Shown: positions 34,932-44,940 of the stretch, one piece after another
Layout of the letters: every line of letters begins with the position of its first letter
Numbering within the stretch: position 1 is the stretch's first letter
NCBI RefSeq assembly: GCF_003952185.1
Contig: NZ_RXFS01000001.1
Location: forward strand, 186,001-250,000
DNA from: Variovorax sp. 679
Lineage (GTDB): Bacteria > Pseudomonadota > Gammaproteobacteria > Burkholderiales > Burkholderiaceae_C
Direction: 5' to 3'
DNA length: 64,000 bases
Notes under the pieces: model-generated
Seen by the model: the letters and a program-made list of their open reading frames with translations, nothing else
The model's database searches: none
Told to the model about the DNA's origin: nothing
Made by a program: the position numbers and the translations under genes

Positions 34932-35909
34932 ATGGGCACGCTTCGCTACGCCGCCTCGCGGCTGCTCCAGGCCCTGGGCCTGGTGCTGGCCGTGGTGGTG
35001 CTCAATTTCGTGCTGGTGCACGCGGCGCCGGGCGACCCGGTAGAAACCATCGCGGGCGCCAGCGGCGGCATGTCGCCCGAGCTGATGGCGCAGCTGCGCA
35101 CGCAGTACGGGCTCGACCGCTCGCTGCCGGTGCAACTGGGCGTGTACCTCGGCAAGGTGGCGCAGGGCGACCTGGGCTACTCGTACTTCTTCAACCTGCC
35201 GGTGACCAGCATGATCGCCGAGCGCATTCCGGCCACGCTGCTGCTGGTGCTGAGCTCGGTGCTGCTGGCTTTCTTCGTGGGCACCGCGCTGGGCGTGCTG
35301 TCTTCGCGCAGGCCGAATGGGCTGCTCTCGCAGTTCATCACCGTGCTCTCGCTGGTGGGCTTCGCGGCGCCGGTGTTCTGGCTGGGGATCATGCTGGTGA
35401 TCCTGCTGGCTTCGGTGTTCCCCGTGTTGCCGGTGGCGGGCATGCGATCGATCGATTCGACGGGGGGCGGCGGCTTCGCGGACATGCTCGACGTGGCGCA
35501 TCACCTGGTGCTGCCCACGCTCACGCTGAGCCTGGTGTACCTCGCGCAGTACAGCCGGCTCGCGCGCTCGTCGATGCTCGACGTGCTCGGCTCCGACTTC
35601 ATCCGCACCGCGCGCGCCAAGGGCCTGGCCGACCGGGTAGTGCTCTACAAGCATGCGCTGCGCAACGCGCTGCTGCCGGTGGTGACGGTGCTGGGGCTGC
35701 AGTTCGGCAACGTGCTGGCGGGCGCGATCCTGGTGGAGACGGTGTTCAACTGGCCCGGCCTCGGCCGGCTGGCCTTCGAGTCGGTGCTGCGGCGCGACTA
35801 CCCGACCATCCTCGGCGTGCTGCTCTTCTCCTCCATCGTGGTGGTGGTGATGAACCAGCTCACCGACCTGTGCTATCGCTTCATCGATCCGCGGATCAAG
35901 GCCTCATGA
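34932..35909 (+). CDS. ABC transporter permease, DppB/OppB type, second system
   Basis: 325 residues. The N-terminus MGTLRYAASRLLQALGLVLA and the marker HAAPGDPVETIAG are typical of DppB. A further family segment is GLDRSLPVQLGVYLGKVAQG. The EAA loop is TARAKGLADRVVLYKHALRN, and the FNWPGLGRLAFESV motif follows. About six spans. Ends in an ATGA overlap with the DppC-like gene. Confidence 0.93.
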   Translation: MGTLRYAASRLLQALGLVLAVVVLNFVLVHAAPGDPVETIAGASGGMSPELMAQLRTQYGLDRSLPVQLGVYLGKVAQGDLGYSYFFNLPVTSMIAERIPATLLLVLSSVLLAFFVGTALGVLSSRRPNGLLSQFITVLSLVGFAAPVFWLGIMLVILLASVFPVLPVAGMRSIDSTGGGGFADMLDVAHHLVLPTLTLSLVYLAQYSRLARSSMLDVLGSDFIRTARAKGLADRVVLYKHALRNALLPVVTVLGLQFGNVLAGAILVETVFNWPGLGRLAFESVLRRDYPTILGVLLFSSIVVVVMNQLTDLCYRFIDPRIKAS

Positions 35910-36807
35910 GCAAGGTGATCGCAATGCCCACCGCAGTCTCCGCTTCTTCCAGGCCCGTCGTGCGCGTCGAGCACCCGGGCGTGGAGGCGATGCGCATGTT
36001 CCTGCGCAACCCGGCGGCCATCGTCGGAATGGCGATGCTGATCGTCGTGCTGCTGGTGGCCATCCTCGGGCCGTGGCTCTACCCGGCCGACCCGTTCGAG
36101 ATCAAGGCCGCGCCGCTCACGCCGCCCTTCAGCGAAGACGCGTGGCTCGGCACCGACTACCTCGGCCGCGACGTGCTCACCGCACTGATCTACGGCGGGC
36201 GTGCCACGCTGCTGGTGGGCGCGGTGGCCGCGCTGCTGTCGGTGCTGATCGGCATCACGCTCGGTGCCTTCGCGGGCTACTACGGCGGCAAGGTCGATGC
36301 CGCGCTGATGAAGCTGACGGAGTTCTTCCAGGTGCTGCCGGCACTGCTGTTCGCGATGGTGGTGGTGACGCTGTTCTCGCCCACGCTGGTGACGGTGACG
36401 CTGGCCATCGGCATCGTGAGCTGGACCGGCACCGCACGGCTCACGCGCGCCGAGTTCATGAAGTACCGCGGACTGGAGTTCGTGCGTGCCGAGCGGGCCA
36501 TTGGCGCGCGCGACGCCCGCATCATCTGGAAGGTGATCCTGCCGAACGCGCTGCCGCCGCTGGTGGTGTCGGCCACGCTGGCCATCGGCGCGGCGATTTT
36601 GTTCGAGGCGGGGCTCTCCTTCCTCGGCCTGGGCGATCCGAACCAGATGAGCTGGGGGCTGATGATCGGCTCCAGCCGGCAGTACGTGCTGTCGTGCTGG
36701 TGGGCCGTGGCTTTCCCCGGTGCGGCGATCTTCATCACCGTGCTTGCCGTGAGCCTGATCGGCGACGGCCTGAACGACGCCCTCAACCCCAAGCTGAGGG
36801 AACGCTG

Positions 36808-36808
<1 letters not shown>
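35906..36808 (+). CDS. ABC transporter permease, DppC/OppC type, second system
   Basis: 300 residues from the ATG at 35906. The OppC N-terminal span (IVGMAMLIVVLLVAILGPWL), the WLGTDYLGRDVLTALIYGGR marker, the EAA loop (AERAIGARDARIIWKVILPN) and SFLGLGDPNQMSWGLMI are all present. It pairs with the preceding permease. The stop and the next ATG share one base (TGATG). Confidence 0.93.
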
Positions 36809-37859
<1,051 letters not shown>

Positions 37860-37863
<4 letters not shown>

Positions 37864-38897
37864 CGTTCATCGGCAAGACCGACACCCTGCTTTCGGTCGA
37901 CGACCTGAAGGTGCACTTTCCGCGCGGCAAGGCCGGCTGGGGCCGCACGCCCGAGGTGGTGAAGGCGGTGGACGGCGTTTCCTTCGCGGTGCGACGCGGC
38001 AGCACGCTCGCGGTGGTGGGCGAATCGGGCTCGGGCAAGACCACGACCGCGCTGGCGGTGATGCGGCTCGCACCGGTCACCTCGGGGCGCATGCGGCTGG
38101 GCGACACCGACCTGGGCGCGCTGCAGGGCGAGGCGCTGCGGCAGGCGCGCACACGGATGCAGATCATCTTCCAGGACCCGTTCTCCTCGCTGAATCCGCG
38201 CGAGCGCGCGGGCTCCGCCGTGCGCGCGCCGCTCGACCTGATGCGGGTGGGCACGCCCGAGGAGCGCACGCGCCGCGTGGCCGAGCTGTTCGAGGCGGTG
38301 GGCCTGCGGCCGGAGCAGCAGCACCTGTTTCCGCACCAGTTCTCGGGCGGGCAGCGGCAGCGCATCAACATCGCGCGGGCGCTGGCCACCAACCCGGAGC
38401 TGGTGGTGTGCGACGAGCCGGTGTCGGCGCTCGACATCGCCATCCGCGCGCAGATATTGAACCTGCTGGCGCGGCTGCAGCGCGAGCTGGGCCTGACCTA
38501 CCTCTTCATCTCGCACGACATGGCGGTGGTGGAACACATCTGCGACGACATCGCCGTGATGTACCTCGGCCAGATCGTCGAGCGCGCGCCGCGCCGCAGC
38601 TTCTTCGCGCGGCCGCTGCATCCGTACAGCGTGGCGCTGATGTCGGCGGTGCCCACGGTGAGTGGCGGACGGCGGCGCGCGGCCAACCGCATCAAGCTGA
38701 GCGGAGACCCGCCCAGCCCCATCGACCCGCCCAAGGGCTGCCGCTTCGCAGGCCGCTGCCCGGTGGCGGAAGCGGCCTGCGCGGCGGAACTGCCCCCGCT
38801 GCGCGAGGTCGCGCCCGATCATTGGGTACGCTGCAGGCGCGTCGACATCGTCGACGGGATGCCACGCCCTCCTCTTTCGATTCCCGAATCGCCATGA
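37860..38897 (+). CDS. ABC transporter ATPase, DppF/OppF type, second system
   Basis: 345 residues from the ATG at 37860. Walker A GESGSGKTT, signature FSGGQRQRINIARAL, canonical Walker B LVVCDEPVSALD, switch FISHDMAVVEHICD and the terminal CRFAGRCPVAEAAC segment. In contrast to its counterpart at 12110, the Walker B flank is the normal family sequence. The stop overlaps the amidohydrolase ATG. Confidence 0.94.
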
Positions 38898-40579
38898 GCC
38901 AAGCAACCACCACCATCTACTCCGCCCGCAAGATCATCACCATGAACCCCATGCAGCCGCACGCCACCCACGTGGCGGTGCGCGACGGCCGCGTGCTGGC
39001 CGTCGGCACGCTGGCGGACATGCAGGGCTGGGGCCCCTTCACGCTCGACGAGCGCTTCGCCGGCAAGGTGCTGATGCCCGGCCTCGTCGAAGGCCACTGC
39101 CACCTGAAGGAAGGCAGCATGTGGGACTGGACGTACCTCGGCTGGTTCGACCGCCGCGACCCCGAGGGCAAGGTGTGGAGCGGCCTGCGCTCGATGGACG
39201 AGGTGGTCTCTCGCCTGGGCGAAGTCGCCGCGAAGATGACGGCCGACGGCATTCCCGACAGCGAACCGCTCGTCGCCTGGGGCTTCGACCCGATCTACTT
39301 CGGCGGCGAGCGCATGACGGTGCGCCATGTCGACCGCGCGAGCAGCACGCGGCCCATCGTCATCGGCCACGCCAACGGCCACCTGATGAACGTCAACAGC
39401 GCGATGCTGCGCATTGCCGAGATCACGCGCGACAACGAGGTGGAAGGCGTGGTCAAGTTCGCTGGCGGCGACAGCGAGGGCGAGCCCACAGGCGAGCTGC
39501 AGGAGCCGGCCGCGATGTTCCTGGTGCTGCGCAAGATCGGCAACGCCGGCCTGCTCGCGCCGATGACCGAGGCCGGCGTGCGCTCCTTCGCGCGGCTGGC
39601 GTGCCTGCAGGGCGTGACCACCGCCACCGACCTGGTCAACAAGCTCACGCCCGAGGACTGCGGCGTGCTGGAGAAGGCAACGGGCGACGACGGCTTCGGC
39701 GTGCGCATCCTGCCCGCGTTCCAGGCCTTTCACGGCACGCACGGGGCCGCGCAGGGCGCGGAGCACGTGAAGTCGCTGGTGCCGCGCAACACCGACCGGC
39801 TGCGCTACGGCCTGGTGAAGATGATGCTCGACGGATCGATCCAGGGCTTCTCGGCGCGGCTGCGCTGGCCGGGCCACTTCAACGGCGCGCCCAACGGCAT
39901 CTGGGTGACCGCGCCCGCTCAGTACGAGGCCGACTTCGAGACCTACCACCGCGCGGGCCTCACCATCCACACGCACACCAACGGCGACGAGGCCAGCGAA
40001 GTGGCCATCGATGCCATCGAGCGCGTGCTCGCGCGCGCGCCGCGCCCCGACCATCGCCACACGTTGCAGCACGGCCAGATGATCGACGCGTCGCTGTTCC
40101 GCCGCATGGCATCGCTGGGCCTGTGCGCCAACCTGTTCGCCAACCACATCTGGTACTGGGGCGACCAGCACTACGAGATGACCATGGGCCCCGACCGCGC
40201 CAACCGGCTCGACGCCTGCGGCAGCGCGCTCGCGGCCGGCGTACCACTGGCCATTCATTCCGACGCGCCGGTGACGCCGCTCGGGCCGCTCTTCACCGCG
40301 TGGTGCGCCGTGAACCGCATCACGCCCAAGGGCCGGCTGCTGGGAGAGGCCGAGCGCATCACCGTGCCGCAGGCGCTGCGCGCCATCACGCTCGGCGCGG
40401 CATGGACGCTGAAGCTCGACGGCGAGATCGGCAGCATCGAGTGCGGCAAGCGCGCCGACTTCTGCGTGCTGGAAGACGACCCGCTGGAGATGGACCCGAT
40501 GACACTGAAGGACGCGCGCGTGTGGGGCACGGTGCTGTCGGGCCGCGTGTTCGAGGCGCAGAGGGGAAAAGGCGCGTGA
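38894..40579 (+). CDS. YtcJ-type amidohydrolase
   Basis: 561 residues, the usual length for the amidohydrolase_3/YtcJ group. Metal-site motifs: the N-terminal pair in VEGHCHLKEGS (HxH), LTIHTHTNGDEAS and HRHTLQHGQM for later His ligands, and the catalytic Asp in LAIHSDAPVTPLG. The C-terminal strand LDGEIGSIECGKRADFCVLE returns to the N-terminal beta sandwich. Such enzymes hydrolyse C-N bonds of amides or formamides, and are probably cytoplasmic. Coupled to the importer upstream and, by TGATG, to a CobW-type protein downstream, which may supply its metal. Confidence 0.9.
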   Translation: MSQATTTIYSARKIITMNPMQPHATHVAVRDGRVLAVGTLADMQGWGPFTLDERFAGKVLMPGLVEGHCHLKEGSMWDWTYLGWFDRRDPEGKVWSGLRSMDEVVSRLGEVAAKMTADGIPDSEPLVAWGFDPIYFGGERMTVRHVDRASSTRPIVIGHANGHLMNVNSAMLRIAEITRDNEVEGVVKFAGGDSEGEPTGELQEPAAMFLVLRKIGNAGLLAPMTEAGVRSFARLACLQGVTTATDLVNKLTPEDCGVLEKATGDDGFGVRILPAFQAFHGTHGAAQGAEHVKSLVPRNTDRLRYGLVKMMLDGSIQGFSARLRWPGHFNGAPNGIWVTAPAQYEADFETYHRAGLTIHTHTNGDEASEVAIDAIERVLARAPRPDHRHTLQHGQMIDASLFRRMASLGLCANLFANHIWYWGDQHYEMTMGPDRANRLDACGSALAAGVPLAIHSDAPVTPLGPLFTAWCAVNRITPKGRLLGEAERITVPQALRAITLGAAWTLKLDGEIGSIECGKRADFCVLEDDPLEMDPMTLKDARVWGTVLSGRVFEAQRGKGA

Positions 40580-41526
40580 TGCCTGGAAGGCGACTGCCGT
40601 TCACCGTCATCGGCGGCTTCCTCGGCGCGGGCAAGACCACGCTGCTCAACCGCTGGCTGCGCGAGGCGAAGGGCCTGCGCATGGCGGTGCTGGTGAACGA
40701 CTTCGGCGCGCTCAACATCGATGCCGACCTCATCGCCGCCACGCACGGCGACACGACCGCGCTGACCAACGGCTGTGTGTGCTGCCAGATCGGCGACGAC
40801 CTGGGCCGCGCGCTGGTTGACGTGATCGAGGCGAAGACGCCTTTCGATGCGGTGGTGATCGAGGCCAGCGGCGTGTCGGACCCGTGGCGCATCGCGCAGA
40901 TCGGCATGGCAGCGCCGGAGTTGAGCCTCGAGGGCGTGGTCGTGCTGGTGGATGCGAGCGTGGCCGCGCGGCAGTCGGCGGACCCGCTGCTGGCCGACAC
41001 GCTGGCGCGGCAGCTGAAGTCGGCCGACCTCGTGGTCGTGAACAAGGCCGACATCGCAACCGCCGATGCGCTGGCCGCCGCGAAGACATGGGTCGCGGCG
41101 ACCGCGCCAGGCACGCCGTGCATCGAGACCGTCGAGTCGGCGCTGCCGCTGGCGCTGCTGTCGGGGCTGCCGCATTCCGCTGTCGCACCGCATGCATGCG
41201 ACCCGGGTTGCGATCACGACCATGGCTCGCCCGACCACGGCGCGATCTTCCAGACCTGGAGCGCAGAACCCGAGGCGGTGATTCCGGCGGCTGCGCTGCG
41301 CGCCTGGCTGCGCGAGATGCCGCCGGGCGTTCTTCGGCTCAAGGGCTTGCTGCGCACCGGCCGCAGCGCGGATGGCGACGAGTGGTCCGAAGTCCAGTAC
41401 GCCGGCCGCCACGGCTCCCTTCGCAAGGCCGCGCCCCCTGCGGGTCAGGCCCGCGCCGGCGTCGTCGCCATCGGCCTGCATCGCCAGTTGCCTGAAAAGA
41501 AGCTGAAGGAATTCTTCGCGGCCTGA
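40579..41526 (+). CDS. CobW/COG0523-type G3E GTPase, putative metallochaperone
   Basis: 315 residues. P-loop GGFLGAGKTTLLNR (12-25), the COG0523 metal-binding motif GCVCC (Cys66, Cys68, Cys69), GTPase motif VVNKADIA and a His/Asp-rich loop (HACDPGCDHDHG) that could hold zinc or another metal. Family members insert or allocate zinc, cobalt or nickel to client enzymes. The start codon overlaps the amidohydrolase stop, making that metalloenzyme the obvious client, though this is inference. No zinc-uptake regulator site was seen upstream. Confidence 0.9.
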   Translation: MPGRRLPFTVIGGFLGAGKTTLLNRWLREAKGLRMAVLVNDFGALNIDADLIAATHGDTTALTNGCVCCQIGDDLGRALVDVIEAKTPFDAVVIEASGVSDPWRIAQIGMAAPELSLEGVVVLVDASVAARQSADPLLADTLARQLKSADLVVVNKADIATADALAAAKTWVAATAPGTPCIETVESALPLALLSGLPHSAVAPHACDPGCDHDHGSPDHGAIFQTWSAEPEAVIPAAALRAWLREMPPGVLRLKGLLRTGRSADGDEWSEVQYAGRHGSLRKAAPPAGQARAGVVAIGLHRQLPEKKLKEFFAA

Positions 41527-41585
41527 GCGCCGCGTCCCTCGTCGTGTTGCAATCGCACGTTTCCAACGTGCAGGCCACCGACGAC

Positions 41586-42047
41586 ATGAGTTCCTCGCTA
41601 CTGATCCGCCCACCGACGCCCGACGACTACGCGGGATGGAAGCCGCTCTGGGACGGCTACAACGCCTTCTACGGACGCGAGGGCCCGACCGCCCTCGCCG
41701 ACGAGATCACGCAGGCCACCTGGCAGCGCTTCTTCGACGCCTACGAGCCGGTGCATGCGCTGGTCGCCGAGCGCGACGGGCAACTGGTGGGGCTCACCCA
41801 CTACCTCTTCCACCGCAGCACCACGAGGCTGGAGCCGACCTGCTACCTGCAGGACCTGTTCACGCTGAACTCGGAGCGCGGCAAGGGTGTGGGCCGGCAA
41901 CTGATCCAGGGCGTGTACGAACGCGTGAAACTCGCGGGCGGGCATCGCGTGTACTGGCAGACGCACGTGACCAACACGGCGGGCCGCACGCTCTACGACA
42001 AGGTCGCGACGCACGACGGGTTCATCGTCTACGGCAAGCTGGTCTGA
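41586..42047 (+). CDS. GNAT-family N-acetyltransferase
   Basis: 153 residues from the ATG at 41586; a GTG at 41544 would add 14 unconvincing residues. The sequence has the GNAT fold: LLIRPPTPDDYAGWKPLWDG at the start, VAERDGQLVGLTHYLFH, and the acetyl-CoA loop SERGKGVGRQLIQGVYERVK. WQTHVTNTAGRTLYDKVA, typical of GNAT enzymes, closes it. Sixty bases after the CobW gene; it may modify the compound taken up by this operon or act independently. Confidence 0.88.
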   Translation: MSSSLLIRPPTPDDYAGWKPLWDGYNAFYGREGPTALADEITQATWQRFFDAYEPVHALVAERDGQLVGLTHYLFHRSTTRLEPTCYLQDLFTLNSERGKGVGRQLIQGVYERVKLAGGHRVYWQTHVTNTAGRTLYDKVATHDGFIVYGKLV

Positions 42048-42059
42048 GCGGGCAGCAGC

Positions 42060-42440
42060 TCAGGCGCGCGCCTTCGCGTACAGGAACACGCCGCCGGCGA
42101 TGACCAGCAGCACCAGCGCCACCAAGTCGGCCGCGAAAACCCTGGCGAGCTGCGCGTTGTACCCGCCCACCGTCACCGCCAGCAGCAGGAACGACGCGAC
42201 GCTCGCAAGCCCCGCAACCAGCGCCATGGCCTGATGCGACGGGCGGAACGCGGCCTGGCAAAGGAACAGGCCGAGCAGCCCGAACAGCACTGCGCGATGC
42301 CGCAACAGGATCTCGAGGTTCGGTTCCGCGATGGCGATGCCGTACAGGCCGTGCAGCCGCGCTGCACCCAGCACGCCGGCAAGCGGAAGAACGTGGATGA
42401 GGCCGACGAGAAAAAGAGCAACGGGAACGATGTAGCGCAT
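42060..42440 (-). CDS. Small four-span membrane protein
   Basis: 126 residues. Four hydrophobic segments are visible: IVPVALFLVGLIHVLPLAGV, AVLFGLLGLFLCQAAF, MALVAGLASVASFLLLAVTV and LVALVLLVIAGGVFLYA. RLHGLYGIAIAEPNLEILLR links the first pair. From memory, relatives are often mis-named phosphopantetheine adenylyltransferase, but no nucleotidyltransferase motif is present. Function unknown. Converges on the GNAT gene with 12 bases between stops. Confidence 0.75.
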   Translation of the reverse strand: MRYIVPVALFLVGLIHVLPLAGVLGAARLHGLYGIAIAEPNLEILLRHRAVLFGLLGLFLCQAAFRPSHQAMALVAGLASVASFLLLAVTVGGYNAQLARVFAADLVALVLLVIAGGVFLYAKARA

Positions 42441-42471
42441 GCCGCGTTTCTATGCGGCCGCCGGTCGTCCC

Positions 42472-42494
42472 GCCATGACCTGCGAGGTCATGGC
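42472..42494. terminator. Perfect 10-bp hairpin between two minus-strand genes
   Basis: GCCATGACCT-GCG-AGGTCATGGC. It lies 27 bases after the stop of the small secreted protein (42521, minus) and 32 bases before the start of the small membrane protein (42440, minus). No U-tract follows on either strand, so it could be a terminator or an operator of the downstream gene. Confidence 0.4.
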
Positions 42495-42520
42495 ACCGCA
42501 TGCGCGGCCTTCAGTGTTTT

Positions 42521-42865
42521 TCAGTACTTGATCGTCACCCCGGCCTTCACGCCGTTGTTGGCCTTGCCGTCCGACTGCACGCCACCCGAGAACGACATGT
42601 TGCCGCCGGTGCTCGCGCCCAGCGAGTACGTGGGCCGCGGCGTGGAGGTGTCGGTGCCGATGTAGGTGCCGCTTCCGTCGGGACGCTGCACGCCGACCGT
42701 GGCTCCGTTGACCGTGGCCGAGGTCTCGGTGGGGTTGACGTTGGGGGCGACGTAGACGGAGCCCTTCTCGTCGCTGTCGACGGGCACCTTGATGGGCTCC
42801 GCCCGTGCTGCAAGGCCGAGCACGGCGAGCCCCAGGGTTGTCGCAAGAATCAATAGTTGACGCAT
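42521..42865 (-). CDS. Small secreted/periplasmic protein, unknown
   Basis: 114 residues with a clear signal peptide (MRQLLILATTLGLAVLGLAA, cleavage near RA-E at 22-23). The mature part is Gly/Thr/Asn-rich with beta-prone alternation (VGVQRPDGSGTYIGTDTSTP; MSFSGGVQSDGKANNGVKAG) and ends VTIKY, an ending that resembles an outer-membrane beta strand. No cysteine remains in the mature part. Family not recognised; a periplasmic or outer-membrane location is inferred. Confidence 0.7.
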   Translation of the reverse strand: MRQLLILATTLGLAVLGLAARAEPIKVPVDSDEKGSVYVAPNVNPTETSATVNGATVGVQRPDGSGTYIGTDTSTPRPTYSLGASTGGNMSFSGGVQSDGKANNGVKAGVTIKY

Positions 42866-43014
42866 TGTTTACATCCTTGGGCAGACAGCGATCGACGCGC
42901 GTAGGACGGGAGGAAATTCGACACTGAGAACTTGCGTACTCAATGACAAAACGAATGGCAAGCGACTCGATCAGGCCCTACGATGCGTGCCAGCAAAGGA
43001 AGGAGAACGCACCG

Positions 43015-44925
43015 ATGTCCAACAACGAAGTCGTCATGCCCGAGCAGTTGCTGAGCGCGCTCGCGGCACAGAGCCGTACCCCCATCGCGCGCATCGGCGA
43101 GGCGCTCATCTCGCTGGACATGATCACGCAGGCGCAGCTTCGCGAAGGACTCGAGCGACAGAAGCTCGAGCCGACAGTGCCGCTGGGCGAGACCCTCGTG
43201 CGCATGGGCGCGGTGAACCGCAGCCAGCTGCAGACGGCGTTGGTGCGGAAGATGGGCTATCCCCTTGTCAACCTGCATCTGTTTCCCCCGATGGCCGATG
43301 CGCTGCGCAAGCTGCCGCACGCGGTGGCCAAGCGGCTGCAGCTCATGCCGCTGATGGTGCACGAAGGGCGCCTCGTCGTCGCGGTCGACGACCCCACGGG
43401 CCGGCATACGGCGCTCGACGAGGTGGAGTTCATGGCGCAGATGAAGGTCACGCCGGTCGTCGGGCACTGCCTGGACCTGGACGGCGTGCTGCTCGGCGCC
43501 TACGAGAAGATCGGCGAGTCGACCGCGAGCGTGGTGCCCGGTGCCTTCCAGATCGACACCGACCCGTCGCGCCCCCTGGACTTCGACATCGCCGGCACGA
43601 GCGAGCTGCTGCAGACGCTGGAGAAGGAAGGCACCGCGGCGGCGCCCGCGAGCGAGGCGCCCATCGAGCAGTCGGACAACTCGCTGGTGCGCATGATCAA
43701 CAGCATGATCATCGAGGCGCACCGCGAAGGCGTCTCCGACATCCACATCGAGAGCTACCCCGGCCAGGAAAAGACCCGCATCCGCTTTCGCCGCGACGGC
43801 CTGCTCTACACCTACCTCGAGCTGCCGCCGAGCTACCGCAACGCCATCGTCGCGCGCGTGAAGATCATGTGCGACCTGGACATCAGCGAGAAGCGCAACC
43901 CGCAGGACGGCAAGATCAACTTCACCAGGTATTCGCCACAGCACCGCATCGAGCTGCGCGTGGCGACCATTCCCACCAACAACGGCCTCGAGGACGTGGT
44001 GATGCGCATCCTGGCCTCGGCCAGGCCCATTCCGATGAATGCGCTGGGCCTCTCTCCGGACAACCTCGCGCAGCTGACGAAGGCCGTCGAGCGGCCCTAC
44101 GGCATGGTGCTGTGCGTGGGCCCCACGGGCTCGGGCAAGACCACCACGCTGCACTCGGCGCTGATGCACATCAACACGCCCGAGCGCAAGATCTGGACGG
44201 CTGAAGATCCGGTGGAAATCACGCAGGCCGGGCTGCGGCAGGTGCAGATCAACCCGCGCATCGACTGGACCTTTGCAAAAGCACTGCGCGCCTTCGTGCG
44301 CGCCGACCCGGACGTGATCATGGTCGGCGAGATCCGCGACGAGGAAACCGCCAAGACCGCCATCGAGGCATCGCTGACGGGCCACCTCGTGCTCTCGACC
44401 CTGCACACCAACAGCGCGCCCGAGACCGTCACACGGCTGCTGGACATGGGCATGGACCCGTTCAACTTCGCCGACTCGCTGCTGGCGGTGCTCGCGCAGC
44501 GGCTGGTGCGCCGAATGTGCTCGCAGTGCACTACCAGCACACCCGCGAACCCGGAGACCGTCAACGAGCTGTTGAACGACTACATGCACGCCTTCGGCGG
44601 CGCGCAGCAGAACGACCCCGGCCAGCGCCAGGCGGTGCTGGCCGGCTGGGTGCAACGCCATGGCCGCGACGGAAAGCTGCACACGTACACGAGCAAGGGC
44701 TGCAAGCATTGCGGCGACACCGGCTTCAAGGGGCGCGTGGGGATCCACGAGCTGATGAGCATGTCGAAGTCGCTGCGCCGCCTGGTGCAGACCGGCGCGC
44801 GTGCCGAGGAGCTTCAGCAGGCGGCCCTGCAGGAAGGCATGCGCACGCTGCGGCAGGACGGCATCGAGAAGGTGCTGGCCGGGCAGACCACCATCGAGGA
44901 AGTGCGCGCGACCAGCAACGCGTGA
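43015..44925 (+). CDS. GspE/PilB-family type II secretion/type IV pilus ATPase, orphan
   Basis: 636 residues from the ATG at 43015, preceded by GGAG at 43002-43005. The N-terminal MshEN-like domain (about 15-170) contains IARIGEALISLDMITQAQLR and PLGETLVRMGAVNRSQLQTA, a motif class that in relatives binds cyclic-di-GMP. The motor domain has Walker A GPTGSGKTTT (369-378), the Asp box TAEDPVEITQAG, Walker B DPDVIMVGEIRDEETA and the His box. The zinc-binding tetracysteine is Cys502/505 and Cys563/566. No pilin, GspF/PilC or GspD gene is nearby, so its machine is encoded elsewhere. Confidence 0.92.
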   Translation: MSNNEVVMPEQLLSALAAQSRTPIARIGEALISLDMITQAQLREGLERQKLEPTVPLGETLVRMGAVNRSQLQTALVRKMGYPLVNLHLFPPMADALRKLPHAVAKRLQLMPLMVHEGRLVVAVDDPTGRHTALDEVEFMAQMKVTPVVGHCLDLDGVLLGAYEKIGESTASVVPGAFQIDTDPSRPLDFDIAGTSELLQTLEKEGTAAAPASEAPIEQSDNSLVRMINSMIIEAHREGVSDIHIESYPGQEKTRIRFRRDGLLYTYLELPPSYRNAIVARVKIMCDLDISEKRNPQDGKINFTRYSPQHRIELRVATIPTNNGLEDVVMRILASARPIPMNALGLSPDNLAQLTKAVERPYGMVLCVGPTGSGKTTTLHSALMHINTPERKIWTAEDPVEITQAGLRQVQINPRIDWTFAKALRAFVRADPDVIMVGEIRDEETAKTAIEASLTGHLVLSTLHTNSAPETVTRLLDMGMDPFNFADSLLAVLAQRLVRRMCSQCTTSTPANPETVNELLNDYMHAFGGAQQNDPGQRQAVLAGWVQRHGRDGKLHTYTSKGCKHCGDTGFKGRVGIHELMSMSKSLRRLVQTGARAEELQQAALQEGMRTLRQDGIEKVLAGQTTIEEVRATSNA

Positions 44926-44940
44926 GCCGCGCGGCTGCGG

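Noticed and set aside
32829..35654. A 941-residue minus-strand open frame across the oxidase and Dpp genes
   Set aside because: His/Arg/Gln-rich antisense shadow of well-supported plus-strand genes.
42060..42440. Naming the small membrane protein phosphopantetheine adenylyltransferase
   Set aside because: No nucleotidyltransferase motif; the sequence is four membrane spans, so that name would be a propagated error.
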